A stretch of DNA of 64,000 nt from Colwellia sp. (GTDB taxonomy: Bacteria > Pseudomonadota > Gammaproteobacteria > Enterobacterales > Alteromonadaceae), in contig NZ_JABSPA010000002.1 of assembly GCF_013214175.1 (NCBI RefSeq), positions 992,001-1,056,000 on the forward strand, in the 5' to 3' direction. Position numbers and translations under genes: made by a program. Positions 34,795 through 43,301 of the stretch are shown here, piece after piece. The notes under the pieces are model-generated. The model saw only the letters and a program-made list of their open reading frames with translations, was not told where the DNA came from and ran no database searches. Every line of letters starts with the position of its first letter. Positions within the stretch are counted from its first letter, which is position 1.

Positions 34795-35637
34795 CTATTT
34801 TTTCTGTGCACTGACTCCCATCAGATGCTCTACCTTGACCACGTTCTTGAAACCGGCCGCTTTTAATCGTCGGATGACGCCATCAACAAAACTGCTGCCT
34901 TTCTTTAATACATGTGGATTGCCAGTGTAATGAAAAAGTCTGCCGCCTGGGCGTAGCACTCGACAGATTTCGCGGTAGAATTCTTCGCTATAAAGTTCGC
35001 CGGCGAGAGAAAAACGTGGTGGATCGTGAATTACTGAATCGAAGGAGATGCTTGGCATTGTGCCTATCAGCTCATAGCTACTGCCTTGACGTTGCACAAT
35101 ACCGTCATTGCCCAAATCTTTTGACCAAGGGTTTTGCGCGCGCAGTCCCATTACTTGACGGCTCAGTTCGATGGTAAGCACCTCGCTTGCACCTAATCGG
35201 TGGGCAGCTATGGCTGCATAGCCCAATCCGCTGCAGCAGTCTAATACCTTGTCACCTTTGCGAACCGCCTGTTGAGACATTTCTGAAGCACTAGTAAAGG
35301 GGTCTGTACCCTTGGATATATGCATTTTAACGCCGCTAATTTCTAGCAGAGGTGCACCTTGGGTAGGAACTAGCTTGTAGTAACCAGAGCTGCGGTCTTC
35401 CAGTGGCTCCATATCACCATCGCTGCAGAGGTAGATACGTTGGGTTTTCTTGACGATTTTTTTCAGTTCGTTAATGGAGAGTTTATTGTCTTGGTCGAGG
35501 ACTAGCTCTTGGTCAATGATGGAAAATTCTTGCTCTGAAATATTCAGGTCAGTAGAGAGCATAACGCAGGACAGTCCTTTAGCAATGGCCTCCAGCGCTT
35601 GTTGGGCATTTATTGTATGAAGGTAGTAGCCGAGCAT
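34795..35637 (-). CDS. SAM-dependent methyltransferase (class I)
   Basis: A 280-residue cytoplasmic protein. Residues about 125-280 are a class I methyltransferase: motif I VLDCCSGLGYAAIAAH, acidic post-I TIELS, motif IV VIHDPPRFSLAG and the late CRVLRPGGRLFHYTG. DPPR at motif IV suggests a base or small-molecule N-methylation or an aminopropyl-like group, but the substrate is unknown. The N-terminal 120 residues are a separate small domain without recognisable motif. The ribosome site is weak. A partial, diverged copy of its 3' end lies at 33166-33291. Confidence 0.8.
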   Translation of the reverse strand: MLGYYLHTINAQQALEAIAKGLSCVMLSTDLNISEQEFSIIDQELVLDQDNKLSINELKKIVKKTQRIYLCSDGDMEPLEDRSSGYYKLVPTQGAPLLEISGVKMHISKGTDPFTSASEMSQQAVRKGDKVLDCCSGLGYAAIAAHRLGASEVLTIELSRQVMGLRAQNPWSKDLGNDGIVQRQGSSYELIGTMPSISFDSVIHDPPRFSLAGELYSEEFYREICRVLRPGGRLFHYTGNPHVLKKGSSFVDGVIRRLKAAGFKNVVKVEHLMGVSAQKK

Positions 35638-35735
35638 ATCGTTTGTCTATTGGTGAAAAATACTGAACGCATTATACACGCTTCAGTGTTTCAGGCTTAG
35701 TTAAATAAGCCATTAAGCCGGTTCTTAAATATACT

Positions 35736-35766
35736 CATTCAGTCGATGTAATAAAGCGACTGAATG
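35736..35766. terminator. Hairpin in the gap before the methyltransferase gene
   Basis: CATTCAGTCG and CGACTGAATG form a perfect 10-bp stem with an 11-base loop, in the gap between the TIR-like gene and the methyltransferase gene, both minus strand. It may terminate transcription from the TIR-like gene, though no strong T run follows on that strand. Confidence 0.45.
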
Positions 35767-35767
35767 G

Positions 35768-35881
35768 CCACTTTATTTTATTTGATACAATGCTATAAGT
35801 TAGCTGTTTTGCCTGAAACGTATGTTCAATAATACCGTTATAAGTAACTGATAGCTGTTGGTTAAATGTGAAATAAAGTGG
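35768..35881. repeat. Inverted repeat flanking 92 bases
   Basis: CCACTTTATTT at 35768-35778 and AAATAAAGTGG at 35871-35881 are perfect inverted copies. The enclosed sequence codes for nothing. It may be a small palindromic element; no target duplication was identified. The rest of the 35638-36038 gap shows no gene. Confidence 0.4.
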
Positions 35882-36038
35882 CATGAGGCAACTGTTTATG
35901 CATTTTTAGTGCGGATAAAAGAGTATGTTTTTAGTATAGATAAATTAACTATTAACAAAAGAACTTACTACTAAATGTTGATATAAAGAGCTTGGAAAAA
36001 GGTAGCATACCCGCTACCTAACAACTTTACCTTAGTTT

Positions 36039-36512
36039 TTAATGCCCTAACTTTTTATATATCTCATCTTTAAAATAATAATTACCATAATCATCATGCA
36101 TCTTATAATTTTCAATGGCATGGGCTACAATTCTAGGAGAGAAAGCTACAAAAATAGCTCCCATATCACGAATGACCGGAGGACATGTACTCCTAACCAT
36201 TTCACGTGAGCCATCTAAATTGACACATATAATCGTGCAACCTTTTTCGATAGCAACTTCAGCTTCCCATTGAACATACTTATGTTTGCTTTTTGTATCC
36301 TTGCCAATAAGCATGACATACTTATCGGCCATATTTATACGCTCTCGACACTTAGTTTTGATAAACTCTTCATTTTCAGAAGCTAAAGCATCATTCAACT
36401 GACAATCATTAAAGTCCAAATCAATATTATTGTTAGCTCTCCATGCTTGCATTAACCTGTAATCATCAATATCTGTACTACTAAAACCTACAAATGCATT
36501 CGATAATCCCAT
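36039..36512 (-). CDS. TIR-like (MTH538/ThsB-type) domain protein, orphan
   Basis: A 157-residue protein that is almost only a TIR-like domain of the MTH538/DUF1863 type: NAFVGFSSTDIDDYRLMQAW at the start, KYVMLIGKDTKSKHKYVQWE and AEVAIEKGCTIICVNLDG in the middle. The WEAEVA stretch is where TIR enzymes place the catalytic glutamate. In the Thoeris anti-phage system a protein of this kind (ThsB) makes a signal that activates the NADase ThsA. No ThsA-like gene (SIR2 plus SLOG) is in this window, so any defence role is inferred. AGGAA lies 7-8 bases before ATG 36512. It is isolated, upstream of the nir operon's end. Confidence 0.75.
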   Translation of the reverse strand: MGLSNAFVGFSSTDIDDYRLMQAWRANNNIDLDFNDCQLNDALASENEEFIKTKCRERINMADKYVMLIGKDTKSKHKYVQWEAEVAIEKGCTIICVNLDGSREMVRSTCPPVIRDMGAIFVAFSPRIVAHAIENYKMHDDYGNYYFKDEIYKKLGH

Positions 36513-36671
36513 TATTGTATTCCTAAGCTAATTGGTTACTGTTGATAGGTATAGCAGTCTATTGATTCTGTTTTAGTACAATTCTACTTATACCGTTTTT
36601 AATTAACTTTATCGTAACAATCTAATTAATAACATTACACGCCATGTCAAGAAGTAAGTAACTAATAATAA

Positions 36672-36705
36672 TAGAAAAACCTGAAGTATTGATATCGCAG
36701 GTTTT
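36672..36705 (-). terminator. Terminator at the end of the nirC-N operon
   Basis: On the minus strand AAAACCTG pairs with CAGGTTTT around a 14-base loop and is followed by TCT, 40 bases after the nirN stop. Confidence 0.65.
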
Positions 36706-36746
36706 AGAAGGAAGAATATATTGTCTTAAATTAAGTCATAAATACC

Positions 36747-38414
36747 CTAATGACTAGTGCCTTTCTCATAACTAATCTTGTTAAATACATTGTACTTACC
36801 CGATGGTTTTTTCATCGGCATGCGTTTAACTATTTCTAAAGTCTCGGCATCATAAACAATCAATTCACCGTCCATATCCCAGACGCTTAACAAGACGTAT
36901 TTACCGTCTTTGGTAAATTCAACATGGGCAGCATTTTTGCCAGGTGATGGCGATAGAGTTTTCACTATTTCTAAGGTGCTCTTATCAATAACGTGTACCT
37001 TGTCGTTATTGGGACCAAAGAATACGTCGGTCCAGGCATAGGGTGAGTTAGTGTGGCTGCGCATAAAGAACCCCGGCCCTTCGGTTTTTATCTCCTTAAT
37101 CACTTGCCAAGTTTCCATATCAATAACGGTAATTTTACCTTCTTTGATATTCGGTGAAGCAAACACTTGTTTACCTTGATAGTTCCAAGTAATTCCCGAG
37201 CCTAAATGTGGCATACCAGTTAAAGCGATTGAGGCCACTTTCTTCTTGGTATCTAGGTTTATTACTTGGCCGTTATGACTGTTTCGCGCTGTGCCAATTA
37301 AGTTGATGTAATCAGGGTCAAAGAAAAAGTCATTTAAATAATCATCAGTTTTAATGCGGCGAATAGGGAATTGTCCACTTTTTTTATTTAAATCAAGTTT
37401 CCAACCTTCAGCCTGTGCTTTACTTTGACTCTTCATCGGTGAAGCATGCGCTAAGCCTTTATAGGCTTCAACGCCGCCTTTCTTCTTGTTAGGTATAGCT
37501 AAGTAGGGAATTTCCCAAACTTCTTTAACGTCTTTTAGTGCGACGATAAAGCTATGGCGTGGCGGTGCGTTGTAAACTGCGCTTACTCGTGAGCTAACAC
37601 CATCACTGTCTTTGGTGGCAATTACTTTCAGTGGTGATAAGTCGCGAGTGTTAAGTATTACCACATTGTTAGGTAAGTAATTACCGACAATTAAATATTG
37701 GCCGTCATTTGAAATGGCTATATTGCGGGTATTAATTGCTGCACGTACTTCAACTACGGTCTTTCGATTATAAATATCGTATTTGCTGATCCAGCCATCG
37801 CGAGAAGCAAAAAAGACAAAGCGACCATCGGGTGAGTATTTGGGACCACCGTGTAAAGCAAAGCGGGTTTTAAAGCGGTCTAAGCGCTCAAAGGTATCGC
37901 CATCTAATAAGGTTGCACTATGATCACCTAGCTCAACGACAATAAATAAGTTCATCAAATCGGCATCAAACTGCGCTTCATTAGGTAATTTACTTTGGTC
38001 AAAATGTTGTATTTTAGAGGCGTTGATATCGGCAACTGTCCAGCTAAGAGAGGCTTTTGATGGCGTATAAATATAACTAGCAAGGCTTTCTACTTCATCT
38101 TTGCTTAAGGTTTTAGTTAAGGCTGAGTTAAACGCCGGCATTTGTGTGGCAGATCGGCCGTTATTAATGACGTTAATGGCTTTGTCTTTTCGAAAGCGGG
38201 CCAGGTTTTCTGGTAATAACGCCGGACCCATCGCACCTAATCTATTTACACCATGGCAGCTTTGACAATGGGTTTGATAAAGCTTTTTGGCAACAGCTTG
38301 TTCCGTTGCAGGCATGGAAGTGTTTTTTGTCGGCGCTGCTTGGGCAGTATCAATTGCAAAAAAGCTAGATAATATAACTACAGCAAGAGACCTTAAAAAA
38401 GGGGATTTAGTCAT
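36747..38414 (-). CDS. nirN: NirN, cytochrome c / cd1-type dihydro-haem d1 dehydrogenase
   Basis: A 555-residue periplasmic protein. Signal peptide about 1-27 (AQA). A cytochrome c domain follows with haem site CQSCH at residues 50-54 and PALLPENL; from about residue 150 there is an eight-bladed haem d1-type propeller like that of nitrite reductase. In Pseudomonas NirN oxidises the last precursor of haem d1. The NirN call is supported by its position as the last gene of the nirC-F-DL-G-H-J-E-N cluster and by the PALLPENL segment, shared with NirC. It lies after a repeat-filled spacer behind nirE. Confidence 0.88.
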   Translation of the reverse strand: MTKSPFLRSLAVVILSSFFAIDTAQAAPTKNTSMPATEQAVAKKLYQTHCQSCHGVNRLGAMGPALLPENLARFRKDKAINVINNGRSATQMPAFNSALTKTLSKDEVESLASYIYTPSKASLSWTVADINASKIQHFDQSKLPNEAQFDADLMNLFIVVELGDHSATLLDGDTFERLDRFKTRFALHGGPKYSPDGRFVFFASRDGWISKYDIYNRKTVVEVRAAINTRNIAISNDGQYLIVGNYLPNNVVILNTRDLSPLKVIATKDSDGVSSRVSAVYNAPPRHSFIVALKDVKEVWEIPYLAIPNKKKGGVEAYKGLAHASPMKSQSKAQAEGWKLDLNKKSGQFPIRRIKTDDYLNDFFFDPDYINLIGTARNSHNGQVINLDTKKKVASIALTGMPHLGSGITWNYQGKQVFASPNIKEGKITVIDMETWQVIKEIKTEGPGFFMRSHTNSPYAWTDVFFGPNNDKVHVIDKSTLEIVKTLSPSPGKNAAHVEFTKDGKYVLLSVWDMDGELIVYDAETLEIVKRMPMKKPSGKYNVFNKISYEKGTSH

Positions 38415-38445
38415 GATGGAACTCTATATTCATTATTTAAACCAA

Positions 38446-38562
38446 TGGATTTTCGATCAGGCACCTCGGAAATGACGGTTGTTGGGCTGGTAGAATTAAC
38501 CTATTCTCCAAACTTTCAAGTCGTCATCCCAGTGGCCTCTTCGTCGGGGGAGCCCACTTTTA
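38446..38562. repeat. REP-like element, degenerate copy in the nirE-nirN spacer
   Basis: ATGGATTTTCGAT and TCGGAAATGACG (about 38449-38476), then GTCATCCCAG and CGGGGGAGCCCA (about 38523-38555), match the two half-units seen clearly in the leuA-leuB spacer, with several substitutions. Confidence 0.45.
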
Positions 38563-38596
38563 AGTTATGTATTCTCGCCAATAGACTACGGCCCCT

Positions 38597-39475
38597 TTAT
38601 GCAGTTTTAATGTTTTGTACCTGCACATAGTTTTTAGCATCTAAAAAGCCAGGTGTTGTTAGCTGTTGCTCGGTTAGCTGATTTACCACATCACCAATAA
38701 CAATAAGTGTTGGTGGTTTGATATCGTGTTTCTTAACTAACGCAGCCAAATTTCCGATAGTACCGCGGTAAGTTTTTTGCTCGGGTTGTGTGCCTTTGTA
38801 AATAAGGGCCGCAGGAGTATTAATATCACGACCATGCTCAACCAGTTTTTTAGCAATAATTGGCAAGGTATTAATGCCCATGTAAAAAACAACCGTTTGT
38901 GTTTTACATATCAAACTCTGCCATGGCAGATTTAATTGGCCATTATTTTGAATGTGGCCGGTAATAAAAGTACAGCCTTGGGAGACACCGCGGTGCGTTA
39001 ATGGAATGCCAGCATAGCTTGTACAGCCAGATGCCGCAGTAATGCCGGGACATATATGACAACTAATACCATGTTTGAGCATGTATTCTGCTTCTTCACC
39101 ACCACGGCCAAATATAAAGGGATCCCCACCTTTTAGGCGTAAAACTCTTTTACCTAACAGCGCCTCTTGCACTAAAAGTTCATTGATTTTGTCTTGTGGT
39201 ACACAGTGCTTAGCCTGCTCTTTACCCACATAAAAACGTTCACAGTTCTCTGGTAATAAATCTAAAATTTCATCACTGACTAATCTATCGTAAATGGCTA
39301 TTTCAGCTTGCTCAATAAAGCGCATAGCACGTATAGTCAGTAATTCTGCATCACCTGGACCTGAGCCGACTAAAGCGACTTCGCCTTGATTTAATACTGA
39401 TTTTCCTCGAGTGGATATCTGGCCATTATCTACTGCAGAGAAGTTGTTTTCTTGGGATGTCGCTCTTATGTTCAT
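38597..39475 (-). CDS. nirE: Uroporphyrinogen-III C-methyltransferase
   Basis: A 292-residue cytoplasmic SAM enzyme that methylates uroporphyrinogen III at C2 and C7 to precorrin-2, the entry to haem d1 and sirohaem. The motifs are VALVGSGPGDAELLTIRA, IYDRLVSDEIL, RLKGGDPFIFGRGGEE and the GVTAASGC-type region (here GITAASGCTSYAGIPLTH). The first 25 residues are a short extra N-terminus. AAGGCGAG lies before ATG 39475. The position between nirJ and nirN makes it NirE rather than a sirohaem-route CobA, which I infer from context. Confidence 0.9.
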   Translation of the reverse strand: MNIRATSQENNFSAVDNGQISTRGKSVLNQGEVALVGSGPGDAELLTIRAMRFIEQAEIAIYDRLVSDEILDLLPENCERFYVGKEQAKHCVPQDKINELLVQEALLGKRVLRLKGGDPFIFGRGGEEAEYMLKHGISCHICPGITAASGCTSYAGIPLTHRGVSQGCTFITGHIQNNGQLNLPWQSLICKTQTVVFYMGINTLPIIAKKLVEHGRDINTPAALIYKGTQPEQKTYRGTIGNLAALVKKHDIKPPTLIVIGDVVNQLTEQQLTTPGFLDAKNYVQVQNIKTA

Positions 39476-39630
39476 GCTCTCGCCTTATTGCTATTGAGCC
39501 CATTTTCAGGACAGACTCAGTTGCTTAATTAGTTTTTGTTTGCTGGTGCTTTGGCTAGTTCGTGTTTTGGTTGTTAATGCTCTGGGTAGTTAGGTACTTT
39601 TGAGCTACTGCTAATGGCTTACCGATACTT

Positions 39631-40863
39631 TTACACTTCAATAAACTGAATAGGATTTTCTTTATTGCTTTGCTGGTCGGCAAACTTTGACGGTGGTGGA
39701 ATAAAGCCTATTTCATCGTCATCTAAGTAACAGCCAGGATCTTCTGCCCAAGCATCTCCGGCTTGTGCAAAGGCACGAGTACGGGTATTACCGCCACAAA
39801 TATTTAAATATTTACAGCCTGCACAACGTCCTTTTACTGGGCGAGGACTTGTTCTAAAACCCAGCATTAATGGGTCTTGAGTGTTCTGCCATACATCGGA
39901 GAACTTTTCTGTTTTAACATTGCCGATGGGGTGATTCCACCAATAGGTATCTGGATGAATGGTACCGGTATTATCAATGTTAGCAACATTCACGCCACTG
40001 GCATTACCGCCCCAATTAATTAACCTTTGTCTTAAATTGGCAATACATTGAGGATGACTTTCGCCGAACTGCTTGCTAGCCCATTTTAATAAAAAAGGTC
40101 CATCGGCATCGTTATTTCCGGTGACAAAATCTGTTTCTATGCCTTGGCTGATGTGTGACCATGCGCGCCCAAATAATAACTCCATGGCGTCTTTGGTCAT
40201 TTTAAACATGGCATCATTTTCAGCGCTGCGTTTTCCTCGACCAGAGTAATTTAAGTGCGATAGATAGAACTTATCTACTTTATTCTCTTCCATTAAATCT
40301 AACATTGCCGGTAAGTCTTTGTGGTTATCCTTAGTTAAGCAAAGACGCATGCCAACTTTTATACCGGCCTCTTTACATAATTTAATGGCGTGCATGGAGG
40401 TTTTAAAGCTGCCTTTTTGACGACGGAATTCATCGTGAAACTCTTCTAAACCATCAATGCTGATACCTACATATTGGTATTCAGCGGCCTTAATTTGGGC
40501 AATATTGCTTTCGTCTATTAAGGTGCCATTGGTTGATAGGGCAACATAAAAACCTTGTTTTTTAGCATACGCGGTGATTTCATAGATATCAGCACGAAGT
40601 AATGGCTCACCACCAGAGAGAATTAATACCGGTACCTGGGCTACTTTTAAATCATCTATGGTGGCTTTAACTTGTTCGGTAGATAATTCATCTTTAAAAT
40701 CAATGTCTAAAGAGCTTGCGTAGCAGTGTTTACAACGAAGATTGCAGCGACGGATTAAATTCCAAATTACCACTGGACCAGGCATTTTTCTTGCCGCTTT
40801 TACTGGCTTAAAGTCAGCCATATCATCATGCAATGTTTTTAATAACTGTGAAATTCTAAACAT
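39631..40863 (-). CDS. nirJ: NirJ, radical SAM haem d1 synthesis enzyme
   Basis: A 410-residue cytoplasmic radical-SAM enzyme. The cluster-binding motif is CNLRCKHC at residues 40-47, followed by GGEP (LILSGGEPLLRADI). The C-terminus has a SPASM-type cysteine set (GRCAGCKYLNICGGN) around residue 350, which holds a second iron-sulphur cluster. NirJ removes propionate side chains and puts keto groups on the tetrapyrrole on the way to haem d1. AGGGGAAAGT lies just before ATG 40863. The gene order nirG-H-J-E-N is as in Pseudomonas. Confidence 0.93.
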   Translation of the reverse strand: MFRISQLLKTLHDDMADFKPVKAARKMPGPVVIWNLIRRCNLRCKHCYASSLDIDFKDELSTEQVKATIDDLKVAQVPVLILSGGEPLLRADIYEITAYAKKQGFYVALSTNGTLIDESNIAQIKAAEYQYVGISIDGLEEFHDEFRRQKGSFKTSMHAIKLCKEAGIKVGMRLCLTKDNHKDLPAMLDLMEENKVDKFYLSHLNYSGRGKRSAENDAMFKMTKDAMELLFGRAWSHISQGIETDFVTGNNDADGPFLLKWASKQFGESHPQCIANLRQRLINWGGNASGVNVANIDNTGTIHPDTYWWNHPIGNVKTEKFSDVWQNTQDPLMLGFRTSPRPVKGRCAGCKYLNICGGNTRTRAFAQAGDAWAEDPGCYLDDDEIGFIPPPSKFADQQSNKENPIQFIEV

Positions 40864-40915
40864 ACTTTCCCCTAGGGCTTTGCTCTCGGTTTGCCATGCT
40901 AACTATATGCAATAG

Positions 40916-41494
40916 CTAACGTTTTAAACGCAAACCTGTTTTTTTTAGTATCTCTGTGCTAGTTAACATATCATTACTTTGTGTAGTGATTTGTTGACTT
41001 GAATCATTGTTGCGCGTGACCAAGACCTCTTTTAACAATTCTTTGATCTGACCCCTATACTTGGCTATTGCTGCTGGCGTTTTTCCATGCACCATGGCAA
41101 ATAAGTTGTAATTCCATTCGGGTAAAAAACGTGGTCTTAAATAACAGTGACTAACAAAAGGCAAGCGACCGACAGCATCACCAAATTTTTCCGCTTGTTC
41201 ATCATCTATATCCCATACGGTCATGCCGTTATATTGATAACCTAATTTATAGTGATTAGGCACAGCAGCAATGCGTCTGATAATACCTCGCTCTTGCATG
41301 CTGTTTGTCAGGGTGAGTACGTGTTCAACACTAATATTCATTTGCTCAGCAATGGCGTGATAGGGCTTTTCAGTAATAGCTAAGCCATTTTGAGTGAGCA
41401 GAATATATTGGCGCTCTAACGCGGTTAAACTTGTACTTTTATTGGCGGGTGCCGTTTGATTTTTTCTTGTTTTTTCTGCCATTAGTTCGGTCAT
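40916..41494 (-). CDS. nirH: NirH, Lrp/AsnC-like haem d1 synthesis protein
   Basis: About 192 residues. It has an N-terminal winged-helix half (LERQYILLTQNGLAITEKPY) and an AsnC-like C-terminal half (YNGMTVWDIDDEQ, FVSHCYLRPRFLPEWNYNLF). In the haem d1 pathway NirD, L, G and H decarboxylate sirohaem to 12,18-didecarboxysirohaem. The ATG at 41494 is chosen because a longer frame up to 41557 would run into a REP-like element (41519 onwards), whose sequence is not protein-like. The RPRxLPxWxYNLF motif groups it with the second half of NirDL, so H and L may be close relatives. Confidence 0.85.
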   Translation of the reverse strand: MTELMAEKTRKNQTAPANKSTSLTALERQYILLTQNGLAITEKPYHAIAEQMNISVEHVLTLTNSMQERGIIRRIAAVPNHYKLGYQYNGMTVWDIDDEQAEKFGDAVGRLPFVSHCYLRPRFLPEWNYNLFAMVHGKTPAAIAKYRGQIKELLKEVLVTRNNDSSQQITTQSNDMLTSTEILKKTGLRLKR

Positions 41495-41518
41495 TATTTC
41501 TAGCTCATATTTATCATT

Positions 41519-41610
41519 GTCATTCCCGAGGTAATTTAGTCGGGAATCCATATGCAATGATTTTTAGTGAAAGTACATGGATCCTCGATTAAATACTTCG
41601 AGGGTGACAT
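41519..41610. repeat. REP-like element between nirG and nirH
   Basis: Half-unit GTCATTCCCG ... CGGGAATCCAT (41519-41551) and half-unit ATGGATCCTCGA ... TTCGAGGGTGAC (41577-41608) form two hairpins in the spacer of the nir operon. The same pair occurs in the leu operon. Confidence 0.7.
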
Positions 41611-41633
41611 CGTTCAGTAAGCTACACGCTCGC

Positions 41634-42182
41634 TTAAACCGGTAGGTACAAACCAACATAAAACTCTTTAAGTTTTGGTGTGTTAAGTACCTTCAAGCAG
41701 GTTTTACTTTCAATAGCGGCAATAACCGCATCAATTTCTTCCGCGGACTCTGTGGCGATAACAAACCACATATTAAATCGGTGAGTTCTGCGATAATTAT
41801 GGGCAATTTGTTCGAAGCTATTTACTTGCTCAGTGACAAAGTCAAAATCATCTTCGGGTACTGCTAAGGCCGCTAAGGTAAATGCGCCACCTAAGCTGGC
41901 GGCATCAAACATCGGGCCAAAGCGGGTTAAGACTTTGTCATTGCGTAATTTATTTAGGCATTGAATAACTTCGTGCTCGGTGCTTGATACTTCGTCGGCA
42001 ATTTGCGCAAATGGGCGTTCACACACAGGTAAGCCATGTTGTAATAAATTGATTAGGCTTTTTTCTAATGGTGATAGCTCAACAGTTTGACACTTTCTGC
42101 TTTTGCTCAGCATGCTATTTTGGCGGTTATTTGTGCTGTCGTTTTTACTCTCATTGGTAAACGGACTGGTGGTGTTATCCAT
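41634..42182 (-). CDS. nirG: NirG, Lrp/AsnC-like haem d1 synthesis protein
   Basis: About 182 residues with the AsnC-like pattern PLEKSLINLLQHGLPVCERP and FGPMFDAASLGG, then NYRRTHRFNMWFVIATES. The NYxR...NxWFV motif is shared with the first half of NirDL, matching the pair D and G. It acts with NirDL and NirH in sirohaem decarboxylation. ATG 42182 has AGGA upstream and overlaps the nirDL stop by 8 bases; a longer frame begins at 42206. A poorly conserved 35-residue N-terminal tail precedes the domain. Confidence 0.85.
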   Translation of the reverse strand: MDNTTSPFTNESKNDSTNNRQNSMLSKSRKCQTVELSPLEKSLINLLQHGLPVCERPFAQIADEVSSTEHEVIQCLNKLRNDKVLTRFGPMFDAASLGGAFTLAALAVPEDDFDFVTEQVNSFEQIAHNYRRTHRFNMWFVIATESAEEIDAVIAAIESKTCLKVLNTPKLKEFYVGLYLPV

Positions 42183-43299
42183 GGGCTTGTCCTTGTTTTT
42201 TGTCACTAGGGTACTGAGTGCTACTATCGGCTTTGCTGTATCTGGCGCCGTGTTGCTTATACGCTTTGAAGCTAAACAAGATATCTTTTTCTATCAACTC
42301 AAGGCCTAGTTGCTCGGTGATTTGACTAATTTGTTGTAAAACCAAATTTTTATCAGTGCCATGAATCATACAAAATAAGTTGTAAGGCCAATCAGGCAAA
42401 CGGCGAGGGCGCTGATAACACAGGGAAACGGGTGCACATTTCGCTAATCTCTGAGCTATGCCATCCATATCGTCATTAGGAATATTCCACACCACCATGG
42501 CATTTGCGTCATAACCCAATTTTCTATGTTTAATGACTAAACCAAAGCGGCGGATCAAACCTTCTTCCTGCCAATGGGAAATTTGCATTAATACTTGTTG
42601 CTCTGTCAGTGCGAGTTGCTGGGCAATCAACCGATAAGGCAATAAGCTTGCAGGTAAGCCTTTTTCTATGGCACTTCGTAAGGCAATTTTTTCAATTTCA
42701 GTTAAGCGAGTGCAGTCATTTTTATTAACCGTGTCTAGCTGCATAGCTTCTTGATTAGAGGTAGGACTTTCAACACCGGTAACATTAATACTGAACGCTA
42801 AGTCAATATGGTATGAAGCTTCCATTGGCAATACTAAAACGGCTAGACCTGTAAGTAATTCAATATTCGCTAAAGTGTTATTAAGTGCCACCATATTGCT
42901 GGCAGTCACTACAAACCAAAGGTTATATTTCTGTTGCCCTGAAGAACCTTCACGACCATAGTTGTGATTCACTTGCTCAAACTGATTCACAATGCCGGCT
43001 ATTTTATCTAAATCTTTTGTTGGTACAGCAATAGCTGCTAAGGTACTTGCCCCTGCTTTTTTATGATCAAATACTGGCCCAACACGAGATAGTACTTCTT
43101 GGTTAATGAGATCATCAATAGCTAGAAATACCCTCAGCTCATTAGTGACGATATTAACTTGTGCCAGTTGCTCGGCAATCGTTTTATAAGGCTGTTTAGT
43201 AAGGGGGAAACCCTTTTGGCTATTGTTAATAATATCTTGCTGTAATTGACTAATTATTACCGATTCTTTAGTCATGCTTTTAGTCTTACTTTTAGTCAT
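42175..43299 (-). CDS. nirDL: NirD-NirL fusion, haem d1 synthesis
   Basis: A 374-residue protein made of two AsnC-like units joined in one chain, the NirDL fusion known from several denitrifiers. Residues about 10-180 (NSQKGFPLTKQPYKTIAEQL, FEQVNHNYGREG, NLWFVVTAS) are the NirD-like half; residues about 205-350 (EIEKIALRSAIEKGLPASLL, YQRPRRLPDWPYNLFCMIHG) are the NirL-like half. It lies 2 bases from the nirF stop and overlaps nirG. It helps decarboxylate sirohaem. The start at ATG 43299 is not strongly decided; ATG 43275 is possible. Confidence 0.88.
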   Translation of the reverse strand: MTKSKTKSMTKESVIISQLQQDIINNSQKGFPLTKQPYKTIAEQLAQVNIVTNELRVFLAIDDLINQEVLSRVGPVFDHKKAGASTLAAIAVPTKDLDKIAGIVNQFEQVNHNYGREGSSGQQKYNLWFVVTASNMVALNNTLANIELLTGLAVLVLPMEASYHIDLAFSINVTGVESPTSNQEAMQLDTVNKNDCTRLTEIEKIALRSAIEKGLPASLLPYRLIAQQLALTEQQVLMQISHWQEEGLIRRFGLVIKHRKLGYDANAMVVWNIPNDDMDGIAQRLAKCAPVSLCYQRPRRLPDWPYNLFCMIHGTDKNLVLQQISQITEQLGLELIEKDILFSFKAYKQHGARYSKADSSTQYPSDKKQGQAHG

Positions 43300-43301
43300 G
43301 G

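Noticed and set aside
27581..35640. Genomic island border with attachment sites or integrase
   Set aside because: The region is rich in broken genes, but no integrase, transposase, tRNA gene or direct-repeat border could be found.
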